41,414 nucleotides of DNA from Lachnospiraceae bacterium. GTDB taxonomy: Bacteria > Bacillota > Clostridia > Lachnospirales > Lachnospiraceae. How positions within the stretch are numbered: position 1 is the first letter of the stretch; each line of letters opens with the position of its first letter. Made by a program: the position numbers and the translations under genes. The stretch is taken from NCBI GenBank assembly GCA_024695205.1, contig JAILIQ010000055.1:1-41414 (forward strand), in the 5' to 3' direction. This document shows, piece after piece, positions 32,201 through 41,414 of this stretch. The notes beneath the pieces were generated by a model. It was given only the letters and a program-made list of their open reading frames with translations. It searched no databases and was not told where the DNA came from.

Positions 32201-33876
32201 AGGTATATCCGTGGATCGCGGCAACACGCCATTCGACTCCCGGAGTCAGCCTGATCTCACCTCCGCCCCATCATGATATTTACTCGATCGAGGATCTTGC
32301 CCAGCTAATTTACGACCTGAAAAAGGCAAATGATACCGCAAGGATATCCGTTAAGCTGGTTTCTGAAGCCGGTGTCGGAACCATTGCTGCCGGTGTTGCC
32401 AAAGCAGGAGCCGGAGTTATACTGATATCGGGCTATGACGGCGGAACGGGAGCCGCTCCCTTAAGTTCCATCCACAATGCCGGACTTCCTTGGGAACTCG
32501 GTCTTTCTGAAGCACACCAGACGCTTCTGTTAAACGGACTGCGCGACAGAGTCGTACTTGAAACCGACGGTAAGCTGATGACGGGAAGGGATGTGGCGAT
32601 CGCAGCCATTCTCGGCGCGGAGGAATTCGGATTTGCGACGGCTCCGCTTGTAACGCTCGGCTGTGTGATGATGAGAGTGTGCAATCTCGATACCTGTCCC
32701 ATGGGTATCGCGACCCAGAATCCCGAGCTTCGTAAGCGTTTTAAGGGTAAGCCCGAATATGTTGAGAATTTTATGCGTTTTATCGCACGCGAATTACGCG
32801 AATACATGGCCAAACTTGGCGTCCGCAGTCTTGATGAGCTCTGCGGCAGGACAGATCTGTTAAAACAGAAGGAGACTCACGGTAAAAATGCCGGAAAGCT
32901 CGATCTCGCCAGGATCATAGGAACATATGAGCCCGGATGCGTTAAAACGGAATATGAGCGTAAAAATGCACAGATGCTCATTTCCGAAAGCTCGAAGGAC
33001 AATGAACTGCTCGGCAGCCAAAAAGCGAACAAAAAGGGCGTGAAGGGGCTTAAGGAGGCGATCGAGGCAGGAACAAACACCGTTATCGATACGCATGTAG
33101 TCAATACGGACAGAGCCTTCGGAACGCTGATCGGCGCACAGATCATCAGGGCACATGAAAAGGGACTGCCTGAGGATACGGTAAGGATCAACTGCAAAGG
33201 AGCGGGCGGACAGAGCTTCGGAGCCTTTATTCCTGCGGGACTTACGCTTGATCTGTCGGGTGATGCGAACGATTATTTCGGAAAGGGGCTCTCGGGCGGA
33301 AAACTTATCGTAAAGGCACCGAAGGAAGCCGCTTATGATGCCGAAAACAACGTGATCGTCGGAAATGTGGCCCTGTACGGAGCCACAAGCGGTGAGACTT
33401 TTATCGCAGGTATGGCGGGAGAACGTTTCTGTGTAAGAAATTCCGGCGCAAAGGCGGTTGTCGAAGGTGTCGGAGAGCATGGCTGCGAATACATGACAGG
33501 TGGTGTGGCGGTAATACTCGGAAGCACCGGAAAGAATTTTGCAGCGGGAATGAGCGGCGGTATCGCCTATGTCCTTGACGAACACAGTACACTGTACCGA
33601 AACCTTAACAAAGAACTGGCCTTAATGGAGAAGGTTGAAGATAAAGCGGACAGGGAAGAACTTAAGAGTCTTCTGACAAAGCATGCGGAATATACGGGAT
33701 CTTTGAAGGCGAAGGCGGTGCTGGAGCATTTTGATGAGTATCTGCCGAAGTTTAAAAAGATCATTCCCGCAGATTACAAGAAGATGATGAAGCATATACG
33801 TGATTTTACGGAACAGGGAATGAGCCCGGAAGAAGCAGGGATAGCAAGCTTTCACGCAGCCATGAAGGCGGAGTAG
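29269..33876 (+). CDS. gltB: Glutamate synthase large subunit
   Basis: About 1535 residues with the full GltB order: class II amidotransferase with nucleophile C31 (HDNCGIG, preceded by a probable cleaved propeptide), central domain, FMN-binding synthase domain, and C-terminal GXGXG beta-helix (about 1260-1460). The [3Fe-4S] ligands are C1132, C1138 and C1143 in GCVMMRVCNLDTCPMG. With GltD it turns glutamine plus 2-oxoglutarate into two glutamates. The start is not certain: the ATG at 29269 (GAGG at 29256-29259) gives the usual short propeptide. Upstream in-frame ATGs at 29230, 29218 and 29143 exist but would add a basic N-terminal stretch unlike GltB. gltD follows after 12 bp. Confidence 0.95.
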   Translation: MKEYTGNKDHTAAEGFGENTLYEPSFEHDNCGIGAVANIKGIKSHALVDDALKIVENLEHRAGKDAEGRTGDGVGIMTQIPHGFFQKVCAQTGIELGDERTYGVGMFFFPKDELKRNRAMKMFEVIVEKEGMRFLGWRKVPVYEEILGQRAQESCPAIYQGFVGRQDKSLKAGDSLAFDRKLYIIRRVFEQSNDNTYVASLSSRTVVYKGMFLVSQLRAFFDDLQDEAYESAIATVHSRFSTNTFPSWRRAHPNRFIVHNGEINTIKGNVDKMIAREETVSTDLFTEEELAKVLPIVSEEGSDSAMLDNALEFMIMGGMDPALAAMVMIPEPWEHNDTISEEERDFYQYYATMAEAWDGPASILFTDGDVLGAILDRNGLRPSRYCITDDDRLILASETGVLDIDESHIVKKERLHPGKLLLVDTLNKKVLLDEELKAQYAMKEPYGEWLDSNLVRLADIKVPNERIPGYGREELHRLQTAFGYTYEDYKEQICNMALSGSEMIGSMGVDTPVAVLSEKYQPLFYYFKQLFAQVTNPPIDAAREKIVTATTVYAGKSGNLLSENPGNCRVLKIQNPILSDLDLLKISQINAKGLKCGKVSMLCYKSTPLERAIEHLFVEVDRAYKDGANIIILSDRGVDENHVAIPSLLCVAAVHNYLVKTKKCMAVSLILETGEPRTVHHFATLLGYGACAVNPYLAHASINELIEEGLLDKDYYMAVKDYDNAVIAGIVKIASKMGISTIQSYQGSRNFEALGISKDVIDRYFPGTVSRVGGITITDISEAVDAQHSKAFDLISSRSDVAIESVGRHKMRAGGENHRYDPQTIHMLQTATREGSYEKFKAYTAMADREETGYLRSLLDFVYPAEGVDIDEVESVEEIVKRFKTGAMSYGSISEEAHEALAIAMNRLHGRSNSGEGGESDERVKSAGTDNDRSSAIKQVASGRFGVTENYLLSAKEIQIKMAQGAKPGEGGHLPGKKVYPWIAATRHSTPGVSLISPPPHHDIYSIEDLAQLIYDLKKANDTARISVKLVSEAGVGTIAAGVAKAGAGVILISGYDGGTGAAPLSSIHNAGLPWELGLSEAHQTLLLNGLRDRVVLETDGKLMTGRDVAIAAILGAEEFGFATAPLVTLGCVMMRVCNLDTCPMGIATQNPELRKRFKGKPEYVENFMRFIARELREYMAKLGVRSLDELCGRTDLLKQKETHGKNAGKLDLARIIGTYEPGCVKTEYERKNAQMLISESSKDNELLGSQKANKKGVKGLKEAIEAGTNTVIDTHVVNTDRAFGTLIGAQIIRAHEKGLPEDTVRINCKGAGGQSFGAFIPAGLTLDLSGDANDYFGKGLSGGKLIVKAPKEAAYDAENNVIVGNVALYGATSGETFIAGMAGERFCVRNSGAKAVVEGVGEHGCEYMTGGVAVILGSTGKNFAAGMSGGIAYVLDEHSTLYRNLNKELALMEKVEDKADREELKSLLTKHAEYTGSLKAKAVLEHFDEYLPKFKKIIPADYKKMMKHIRDFTEQGMSPEEAGIASFHAAMKAE

Positions 33877-33888
33877 CGGAGGTTGAAC

Positions 33889-35397
33889 ATGGGAAAACCT
33901 ACAGGTTTTTTGGAATATGAAAGGAAAGATGATACAGCATTATCACCTGAAGAAAGAATAACGAATTTCGATGAGTTTCATTTTGGACTGCCTCTGGAGG
34001 AACAGAGGCTTCAGGGAGCAAGGTGCATGGATTGCGGTGTTCCCTTCTGCCAGTTCGGCGCGATGATCTCGGGAATGATGTCGGGATGTCCTCTTCACAA
34101 TCTGGTTCCCGAAACCAACGAGCTTGTCTGGGAGGGCAACTGGGAGCTGGCGTACGAAAGACTTGCGGTTACACACAGCTTTCCGGAATTTACTTCGCGC
34201 GTATGCCCCGCGCTTTGCGAAGCGGCATGCACCTGCCAGGTTCATGGGAAACCTGTGGCTACAAAAGCCAATGAAAGGGCGATCATCGACTACGCGTTCG
34301 AGCACGGTCTTGTGCATGAGGAGAAGCCCGTAACAAGGACAGGCAAGAGGGTTGCTGTGATCGGAAGCGGTCCTTCGGGACTTGCGGCCGCACAGCTGCT
34401 TAACCGCAGGGGACATTCAGTTACCGTATTTGAGAGAAGCGACCGTATCGGAGGCCTGCTCAGATACGGGATTCCGAACATGAAGCTTGACAAACGCATG
34501 ATAGACAGACGCGTGAAGATGCTTGAAGAAGCCGGTGTCGAATTCAGATGCGGCGTCGATGTCGGAAAGGATATCCCGGCGTCGGAGATCCTCGACAGAT
34601 ACGACAGGGTCATACTGTGCTGCGGAGCATCCAATCCGCGTGACATCAAAGCCGAAGGAAGGGATGCGAAGGGAATATATTTTGCGGTGGATTTCTTAAA
34701 GGAAGTCAGCGCAAAGCTTATGAACAATGATTATGATTCGGCCAAGACGATCGATTCGACCGATTTCAGTTTTGGTTCCCTTAAAGGGAAAAAGGCCGTG
34801 GTAATAGGCGGCGGAGATACGGGAAACGACTGCACCGGAACCTGTATCAGGCTTGGGGCCGCGCAGGTTGTCCAGATCGAGATGATGCCTCCCGCGCCGG
34901 TATCGAGAAGTGAGAACAATCCCTGGCCAGAATGGCCGAGGATACTCAAAACCGATTACGGCCAGGAAGAGGCGATATACAGGTTCGGCAGCGATCCGCG
35001 CATTTACAGAACGACCGTTACGGAATTTTTGAAAAACAAAAAGGGTGCGTTAAAAGGAGTGAAGACGGTAGAGCTGTCTTCACAGCCCGATCCGCAGACC
35101 GGAAGACCGGTCATGAAGCCCGTTGCCGGCACCGAAAAAGAGCTAGAAGCCGATATTGTACTGATAGCCGCCGGTTTTCTCGGAAGCGAGGCATATGTTT
35201 CAGGGCAGTTTAACGTAGCTTTGAATGAACGTACAAATGTGGCCACGGATCCCGGAAAATATATGACAAGCAATGAAAGAATATTTACCGCAGGTGACAT
35301 GCACACCGGACAGTCGCTCGTTGTCAGGGCGATCGCTGAAGGCAGGGCTGCGGCAAAGGCTGTTGATGAATCGCTCATGGGATATACCACGCTGTGA
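33889..35397 (+). CDS. gltD: Glutamate synthase small subunit
   Basis: 502-residue FAD/NAD(P)H-dependent electron-input subunit. N-terminal cysteines for two [4Fe-4S] clusters are C46, C49, C54 and C67 (CMDCGVPFC) and C106, C110, C114 and C116 (CPALCEAACTC). The FAD Rossmann motif GSGPSG (159-164) and the NAD(P)H motif GGGDTG (306-311) are intact. The ATG at 33889 follows CGGAGG (33877-33882) at 6 nt; an in-frame TTG at 33883 is not preferred. Tight spacing to gltB indicates translational coupling. Confidence 0.96.
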   Translation: MGKPTGFLEYERKDDTALSPEERITNFDEFHFGLPLEEQRLQGARCMDCGVPFCQFGAMISGMMSGCPLHNLVPETNELVWEGNWELAYERLAVTHSFPEFTSRVCPALCEAACTCQVHGKPVATKANERAIIDYAFEHGLVHEEKPVTRTGKRVAVIGSGPSGLAAAQLLNRRGHSVTVFERSDRIGGLLRYGIPNMKLDKRMIDRRVKMLEEAGVEFRCGVDVGKDIPASEILDRYDRVILCCGASNPRDIKAEGRDAKGIYFAVDFLKEVSAKLMNNDYDSAKTIDSTDFSFGSLKGKKAVVIGGGDTGNDCTGTCIRLGAAQVVQIEMMPPAPVSRSENNPWPEWPRILKTDYGQEEAIYRFGSDPRIYRTTVTEFLKNKKGALKGVKTVELSSQPDPQTGRPVMKPVAGTEKELEADIVLIAAGFLGSEAYVSGQFNVALNERTNVATDPGKYMTSNERIFTAGDMHTGQSLVVRAIAEGRAAAKAVDESLMGYTTL

Positions 35398-35422
35398 AAT
35401 ATTTAAAAATTTTAAAATATGA

Positions 35423-36911
<1,489 letters not shown>

Positions 36912-36933
36912 TAAACCATTATATGACTTCCGG

Positions 36934-36961
36934 GTCTGTTTTCATCAGAACACAGACTTTT
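36934..36961 (+). terminator. gdhA intrinsic terminator
   Basis: GTCTG (36934-36938) pairs with CAGAC (36953-36957), the stem extended inward by TTTTC/GAACA with one mismatch, and followed by TTTT. Confidence 0.7.
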
Positions 36962-36991
36962 GAAGGGATAAAGGAAAGTAAAAAAATACAC

Positions 36992-37038
36992 AAGGCAATG
37001 GGGCCGCTCTGTTTTTCAGGGCGGTCCCGCCTTTTTTT
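36992..37038 (+). promoter_or_regulatory. pyrG leader attenuator
   Basis: GGGGCCGCTCTG (37000-37011) pairs over 12 bp, two of them G.U, with CAGGGCGGTCCC (37017-37028). The flanking AAGGC (36992-36996) pairs with GCCTT (37029-37033), and a T7 run follows (37032-37038). The 5' AAGGCAAtGGgGcC resembles the AAGGCAAAGGCG of the gdhA leader. No good promoter is visible just upstream. A reiterative-transcription CTP sensor as in B. subtilis pyrG is possible because the stem begins with a G-run, but it cannot be shown here. Confidence 0.65.
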
Positions 37039-37052
37039 GCGATAAACAATTT

Positions 37053-37077
37053 AGGGGAGGCTGTTTTCGGACAGTCT
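37053..37077. repeat. Dispersed repeat, short copy in the pyrG leader
   Basis: GGGGAGGCTG...CGGACAGTCTG: AGGCTGT and ACAGTCT form a 7-bp hairpin just before the pyrG ribosome binding site. Its ends match the 7741-7803 element. Confidence 0.65.
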
Positions 37078-37079
37078 GA

Positions 37080-38822
<1,743 letters not shown>

Positions 38823-38861
38823 TGATATTGGTCAGGAATGAAACGATAACGGAGGAACAAA

Positions 38862-40082
38862 GTGAAACCAAACAGTAACTATAAAAACCTGAAAGATTCG
38901 TATCTTTTCAGGAATATTGCAATGAAGGTAAAAGCCTATCAGGAAGCCAACCCGGATAAGCATATTTACAGACTCGGGATAGGCGATGTTACACTGCCGC
39001 TTGCCGATGAGGTTGTAAAGGCGCTTCACAGGGCGGTTGAGGACCAGGCTCACGCAGAGACCTTCCACGGTTATATGAACGAGTGCGGAGCAGATTTCTT
39101 ACGAAGTGCGATAGCAGGGCATTATAAGAAACGCGGAGTCGATCTGTCGGTGGACGAAGTGTTTGTTTCGAGCGGAGCAAGCGATGAGCTCGGAGACATC
39201 CTTGATCTGTTTGCATACGGCAAAACAACGGCGCTGATCACGGAGCCCGCATATCCTGCCTATCTTGACGCGAGCATCATGGCAGGAAGAAGGATACTGA
39301 CGCTTGAAACGGGTATGGAAAACGGATTCGTTCCGCAGCCCGGAATGCCTGTAAAGGAGTGGTCTGACAGTCAGTCCGATGATAAAACGCCGGATGTTAT
39401 CTATATCTGCTCGCCTAACAATCCTACCGGCTCGGTGCTGAACAGGCAGCAACTGGCAAAATGGGTAGAATACGCTGATTCCGTCGGAGCGGTGATCCTT
39501 TTTGACGCCGCATACGAAGCATTTATCGAGGAGGAAGATGTGCCCCATTCGATATTTGAGATCGAAGGAGCAAGAACCTGTGCGATAGAGATATGCTCAT
39601 TGTCTAAGACAGCCGGCTTTACGGGAACAAGATGCGGCTATACCGTGATCCCGGGGGAACTTGAAAGAGACGGTATGAAGCTTAACGACATGTGGGTAAG
39701 GAACCGTACCACCAAGACAAACGGCGTGTCGTATATAATCCAGAGGGGCGCAGAGGCTGTATTTACCGATAAAGGCCGGGAACAGATCCAAAAGAACATC
39801 GCGGTATACAAAGAAAACGCCAAGTGCCTGATGAAAGCACTTGACGCTGCGGGTATATCTTATGTGGGCGGAAAGAACGCGCCTTATGTATGGATGCAGT
39901 GCCCGAACGGGCTTAAAAGCTGGGAATGCTTCGACCTGCTCTTAAATGAGATACAGGTGGTAGGTACTCCCGGAGCCGGTTTCGGAAGCTGCGGCGAAGG
40001 ATATTTCCGTTTTTCATCTTTCGGAAGCCCCGAAGATACCGCGGAAGCGGCCAGACGCATCTATGAGCTCTGGAAAAGCTGA
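38862..40082 (+). CDS. dapL: LL-diaminopimelate aminotransferase
   Basis: 406-residue class I/II PLP aminotransferase. The N-terminal YLFRNIAMKVKAYQEANPDKHIYRLGIGDVTLPL is the hallmark of DapL, which converts tetrahydrodipicolinate and glutamate directly to LL-diaminopimelate. PLP residues: D215 and Y218 (FDAAYEAF) and K249 (SLSKTAGFTG). The start is GTG at 38862 with GGAGG (38851-38855) at 6 nt. A general aspartate-type aminotransferase is the alternative but fits less well. It uses glutamate as amino donor, so it fits the end of a nitrogen-assimilation block. It is convergent with the Na/Pi gene, 8 bp apart, with no terminator visible between. Confidence 0.9.
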   Translation: MKPNSNYKNLKDSYLFRNIAMKVKAYQEANPDKHIYRLGIGDVTLPLADEVVKALHRAVEDQAHAETFHGYMNECGADFLRSAIAGHYKKRGVDLSVDEVFVSSGASDELGDILDLFAYGKTTALITEPAYPAYLDASIMAGRRILTLETGMENGFVPQPGMPVKEWSDSQSDDKTPDVIYICSPNNPTGSVLNRQQLAKWVEYADSVGAVILFDAAYEAFIEEEDVPHSIFEIEGARTCAIEICSLSKTAGFTGTRCGYTVIPGELERDGMKLNDMWVRNRTTKTNGVSYIIQRGAEAVFTDKGREQIQKNIAVYKENAKCLMKALDAAGISYVGGKNAPYVWMQCPNGLKSWECFDLLLNEIQVVGTPGAGFGSCGEGYFRFSSFGSPEDTAEAARRIYELWKS

Positions 40083-40090
40083 ACGGAAGA

Positions 40091-41414
40091 TCAGTTCATT
40101 TTCTCGGTGAGCGGGGCTTCGTACTTCTTTGCATATTCAAAATAGTAATCCTTGTATTTGGGGCTGTTGGCACGCATATCCTTGGCATAGCCGTGGATAT
40201 CAAAGCCTGAGCCCGAGGTATGCTTCTCTATGATATGAAGCGCGATATTGGAGCAGTATGCCGCTATACGGTCAAAGCTGGTCAGAAGCTCGACTAAGGA
40301 AATTCCGGCCTGAACAGAGCAGTCGCCTGCCTGGAGACGGCGTACATGATTGGCTTTGATCGTTTCACCCATATTGTTGATGATCTTGGAAAGGGGCTCT
40401 ACACGGAGCGCCTTTTCTTCTTCGTCGTTCGTAAATGCGCTGACGGTCGTCAGGAGTATCTCATTTACCGCATCGGCAATGAGCACGAGCTCTTCCTTGG
40501 CTACATTTGAAAAAAAGATCTTGGAGTCGTGGTTGTAAGCTGCCACATCAGAGAGCTTGACACAGTGATCGCCGATACGCTCAAAATCCATGATACTGTG
40601 CATTATCTCGGTCGTGAGCTTGATCTCTTCGGGACGCAGGCTAAGGGATGTAACCTTGACCATATAGTCGGAAAGCACTGTTTCGGCTTTGTCGAGGAAT
40701 CTCTCGTTATCATTGATCTTTTCGATGTTTGACTCATCATATTTGTCATGCATCATGATCGCGAGACTGTAATTTTCAACAGCAACATTACCCATATAGT
40801 TCATGACGCTGCGGCACTGGCTCAGCGCAACCGAAGGGGTTTTTAAGAGCAGATCGGTAAGTCCCGAGAGCGCCTCGTCGATCTCGTTTGTTTTGGCTGC
40901 GGGACGAAGCTTCTTCGCAAGCCGGGCGTAGAATCCGCAGAACGGAAGCATTACAATAGAAGCGATGACATTGTAGGCTGTATTCAGATCGGCGATCCGA
41001 CCACGGTTCATGGGCATATTCCAGTCGATGATGCCCAGAGGCTTCAAAATCAGATAAATCACGATAAGACCGAGAACAGCACCGAAACTGCATATCAGGA
41101 TCTGAGATGTCGTAACCTGCTGGGCCTCGCGTTTTGTACCGATGCTTGAAAGCAGGACGGTGATCAGCATAGCTATACTGATACCGATGATCATCGGAGC
41201 TGCGATCGAAAACGTAACCTCTCCGGTAGCCGCCGCGATCGCCTGTACGATACCGACGGCAGCTGATGAGCTCTGGAGGATCATCGCGAGCAGGATACCC
41301 ATGAATACGCCGATGAGAGGATTTGAGAACCCGGTAAATATATCTCTGAATTTTTCTGATGAACACAGGGGACTCAACGCATTCTCCATCGTTGTCATTC
41401 CGAAGAATATAATG
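40091..41414 (-). CDS. Na/Pi cotransporter with PhoU-like domain, 5' end beyond window
   Basis: At least 440 codons of an NptA/PNaS-type sodium-phosphate symporter. The second QSSSA repeat (AMILQSSSAAVGIVQA) and later membrane segments lead to a soluble C-terminal PhoU-like helical region (about 180-400: MHSIMDFERIGDHCVKLSD, LTSFDRIAAYCSNIALHII). Reading continues in frame to the right edge (IIFFG before MTTMENAL), and the first QSSS repeat and N-terminal helices are missing. The gene is therefore truncated by the window and the Met at 41398 is not the start. It imports phosphate; the PhoU-like tail may regulate it. Confidence 0.92.
   Translation of the reverse strand, partial: IIFFGMTTMENALSPLCSSEKFRDIFTGFSNPLIGVFMGILLAMILQSSSAAVGIVQAIAAATGEVTFSIAAPMIIGISIAMLITVLLSSIGTKREAQQVTTSQILICSFGAVLGLIVIYLILKPLGIIDWNMPMNRGRIADLNTAYNVIASIVMLPFCGFYARLAKKLRPAAKTNEIDEALSGLTDLLLKTPSVALSQCRSVMNYMGNVAVENYSLAIMMHDKYDESNIEKINDNERFLDKAETVLSDYMVKVTSLSLRPEEIKLTTEIMHSIMDFERIGDHCVKLSDVAAYNHDSKIFFSNVAKEELVLIADAVNEILLTTVSAFTNDEEEKALRVEPLSKIINNMGETIKANHVRRLQAGDCSVQAGISLVELLTSFDRIAAYCSNIALHIIEKHTSGSGFDIHGYAKDMRANSPKYKDYYFEYAKKYEAPLTEKMN

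Overview
The window looks like chromosomal DNA from a low-to-moderate GC anaerobic Firmicute, most likely class Clostridia and probably a Lachnospiraceae relative. The basis is a type III glutamine synthetase, a clostridial hexameric glutamate dehydrogenase, an LL-diaminopimelate aminotransferase, a tryptophan T-box leader, strong AGGAGG ribosome binding sites and canonical TTGACA-17-TATAAT promoters. There are no phage genes, transposases, rRNAs or tRNAs.

Left part (1-9 kb): the 3' end of a YitT-family membrane protein; a ygeY-ygeW-arcC group typical of anaerobic purine/ureido catabolism loci, with a small unknown membrane protein between ygeW and arcC; a convergent SulP/STAS anion transporter; a GatB/YqeY-domain gene; and a DUF1295 membrane protein. 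The spacers here are rich in palindromic elements: a 116-nt nested inverted repeat upstream of the SulP gene, a dispersed CTGTCCGAAAACC-type repeat on both sides of the YqeY gene, and a 69-bp perfect inverted repeat followed by a 12-bp tandem repeat.

Middle (9-18 kb): a minus-strand TrpB-like gene behind a tryptophan-specific T-box leader; a minus-strand single-ORF fusion of a flavodoxin-fold NAD(P)H oxidoreductase with a GH5 cellulase domain; a divergent LytS-like-sensor/HAMP/PP2C phosphatase; and a minus-strand two-component pair with 11-bp phased direct repeats at its promoter.

Right part (18-41 kb): a dense glutamine/ammonia block: carA, carB, glnN, an ammonium channel fused to a P-II domain, asnB, gltB, gltD, gdhA and pyrG, then dapL and a convergent Na/Pi cotransporter cut off by the window edge. 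These genes take up ammonium, fix it into glutamate and glutamine, and spend the glutamine amide on carbamoyl phosphate, asparagine and CTP.

The most interesting signal is a family of promoter-proximal attenuator hairpins that share GCAAAGGCG. They start almost at the predicted +1 of carA, glnN and gdhA. A related hairpin precedes pyrG, and a further copy lies between glnN and amt. The carA and glnN copies also share an 18-nt identical promoter core. Together they suggest a common nitrogen-responsive antitermination (or terminator-based) control system. I do not recognise it as a named riboswitch or as a canonical ANTAR, T-box or PyrR leader. Also notable are degenerate 46-48-bp tandem repeats in two spacers of this block, and short in-frame repeats in the CarA and CarB linkers.
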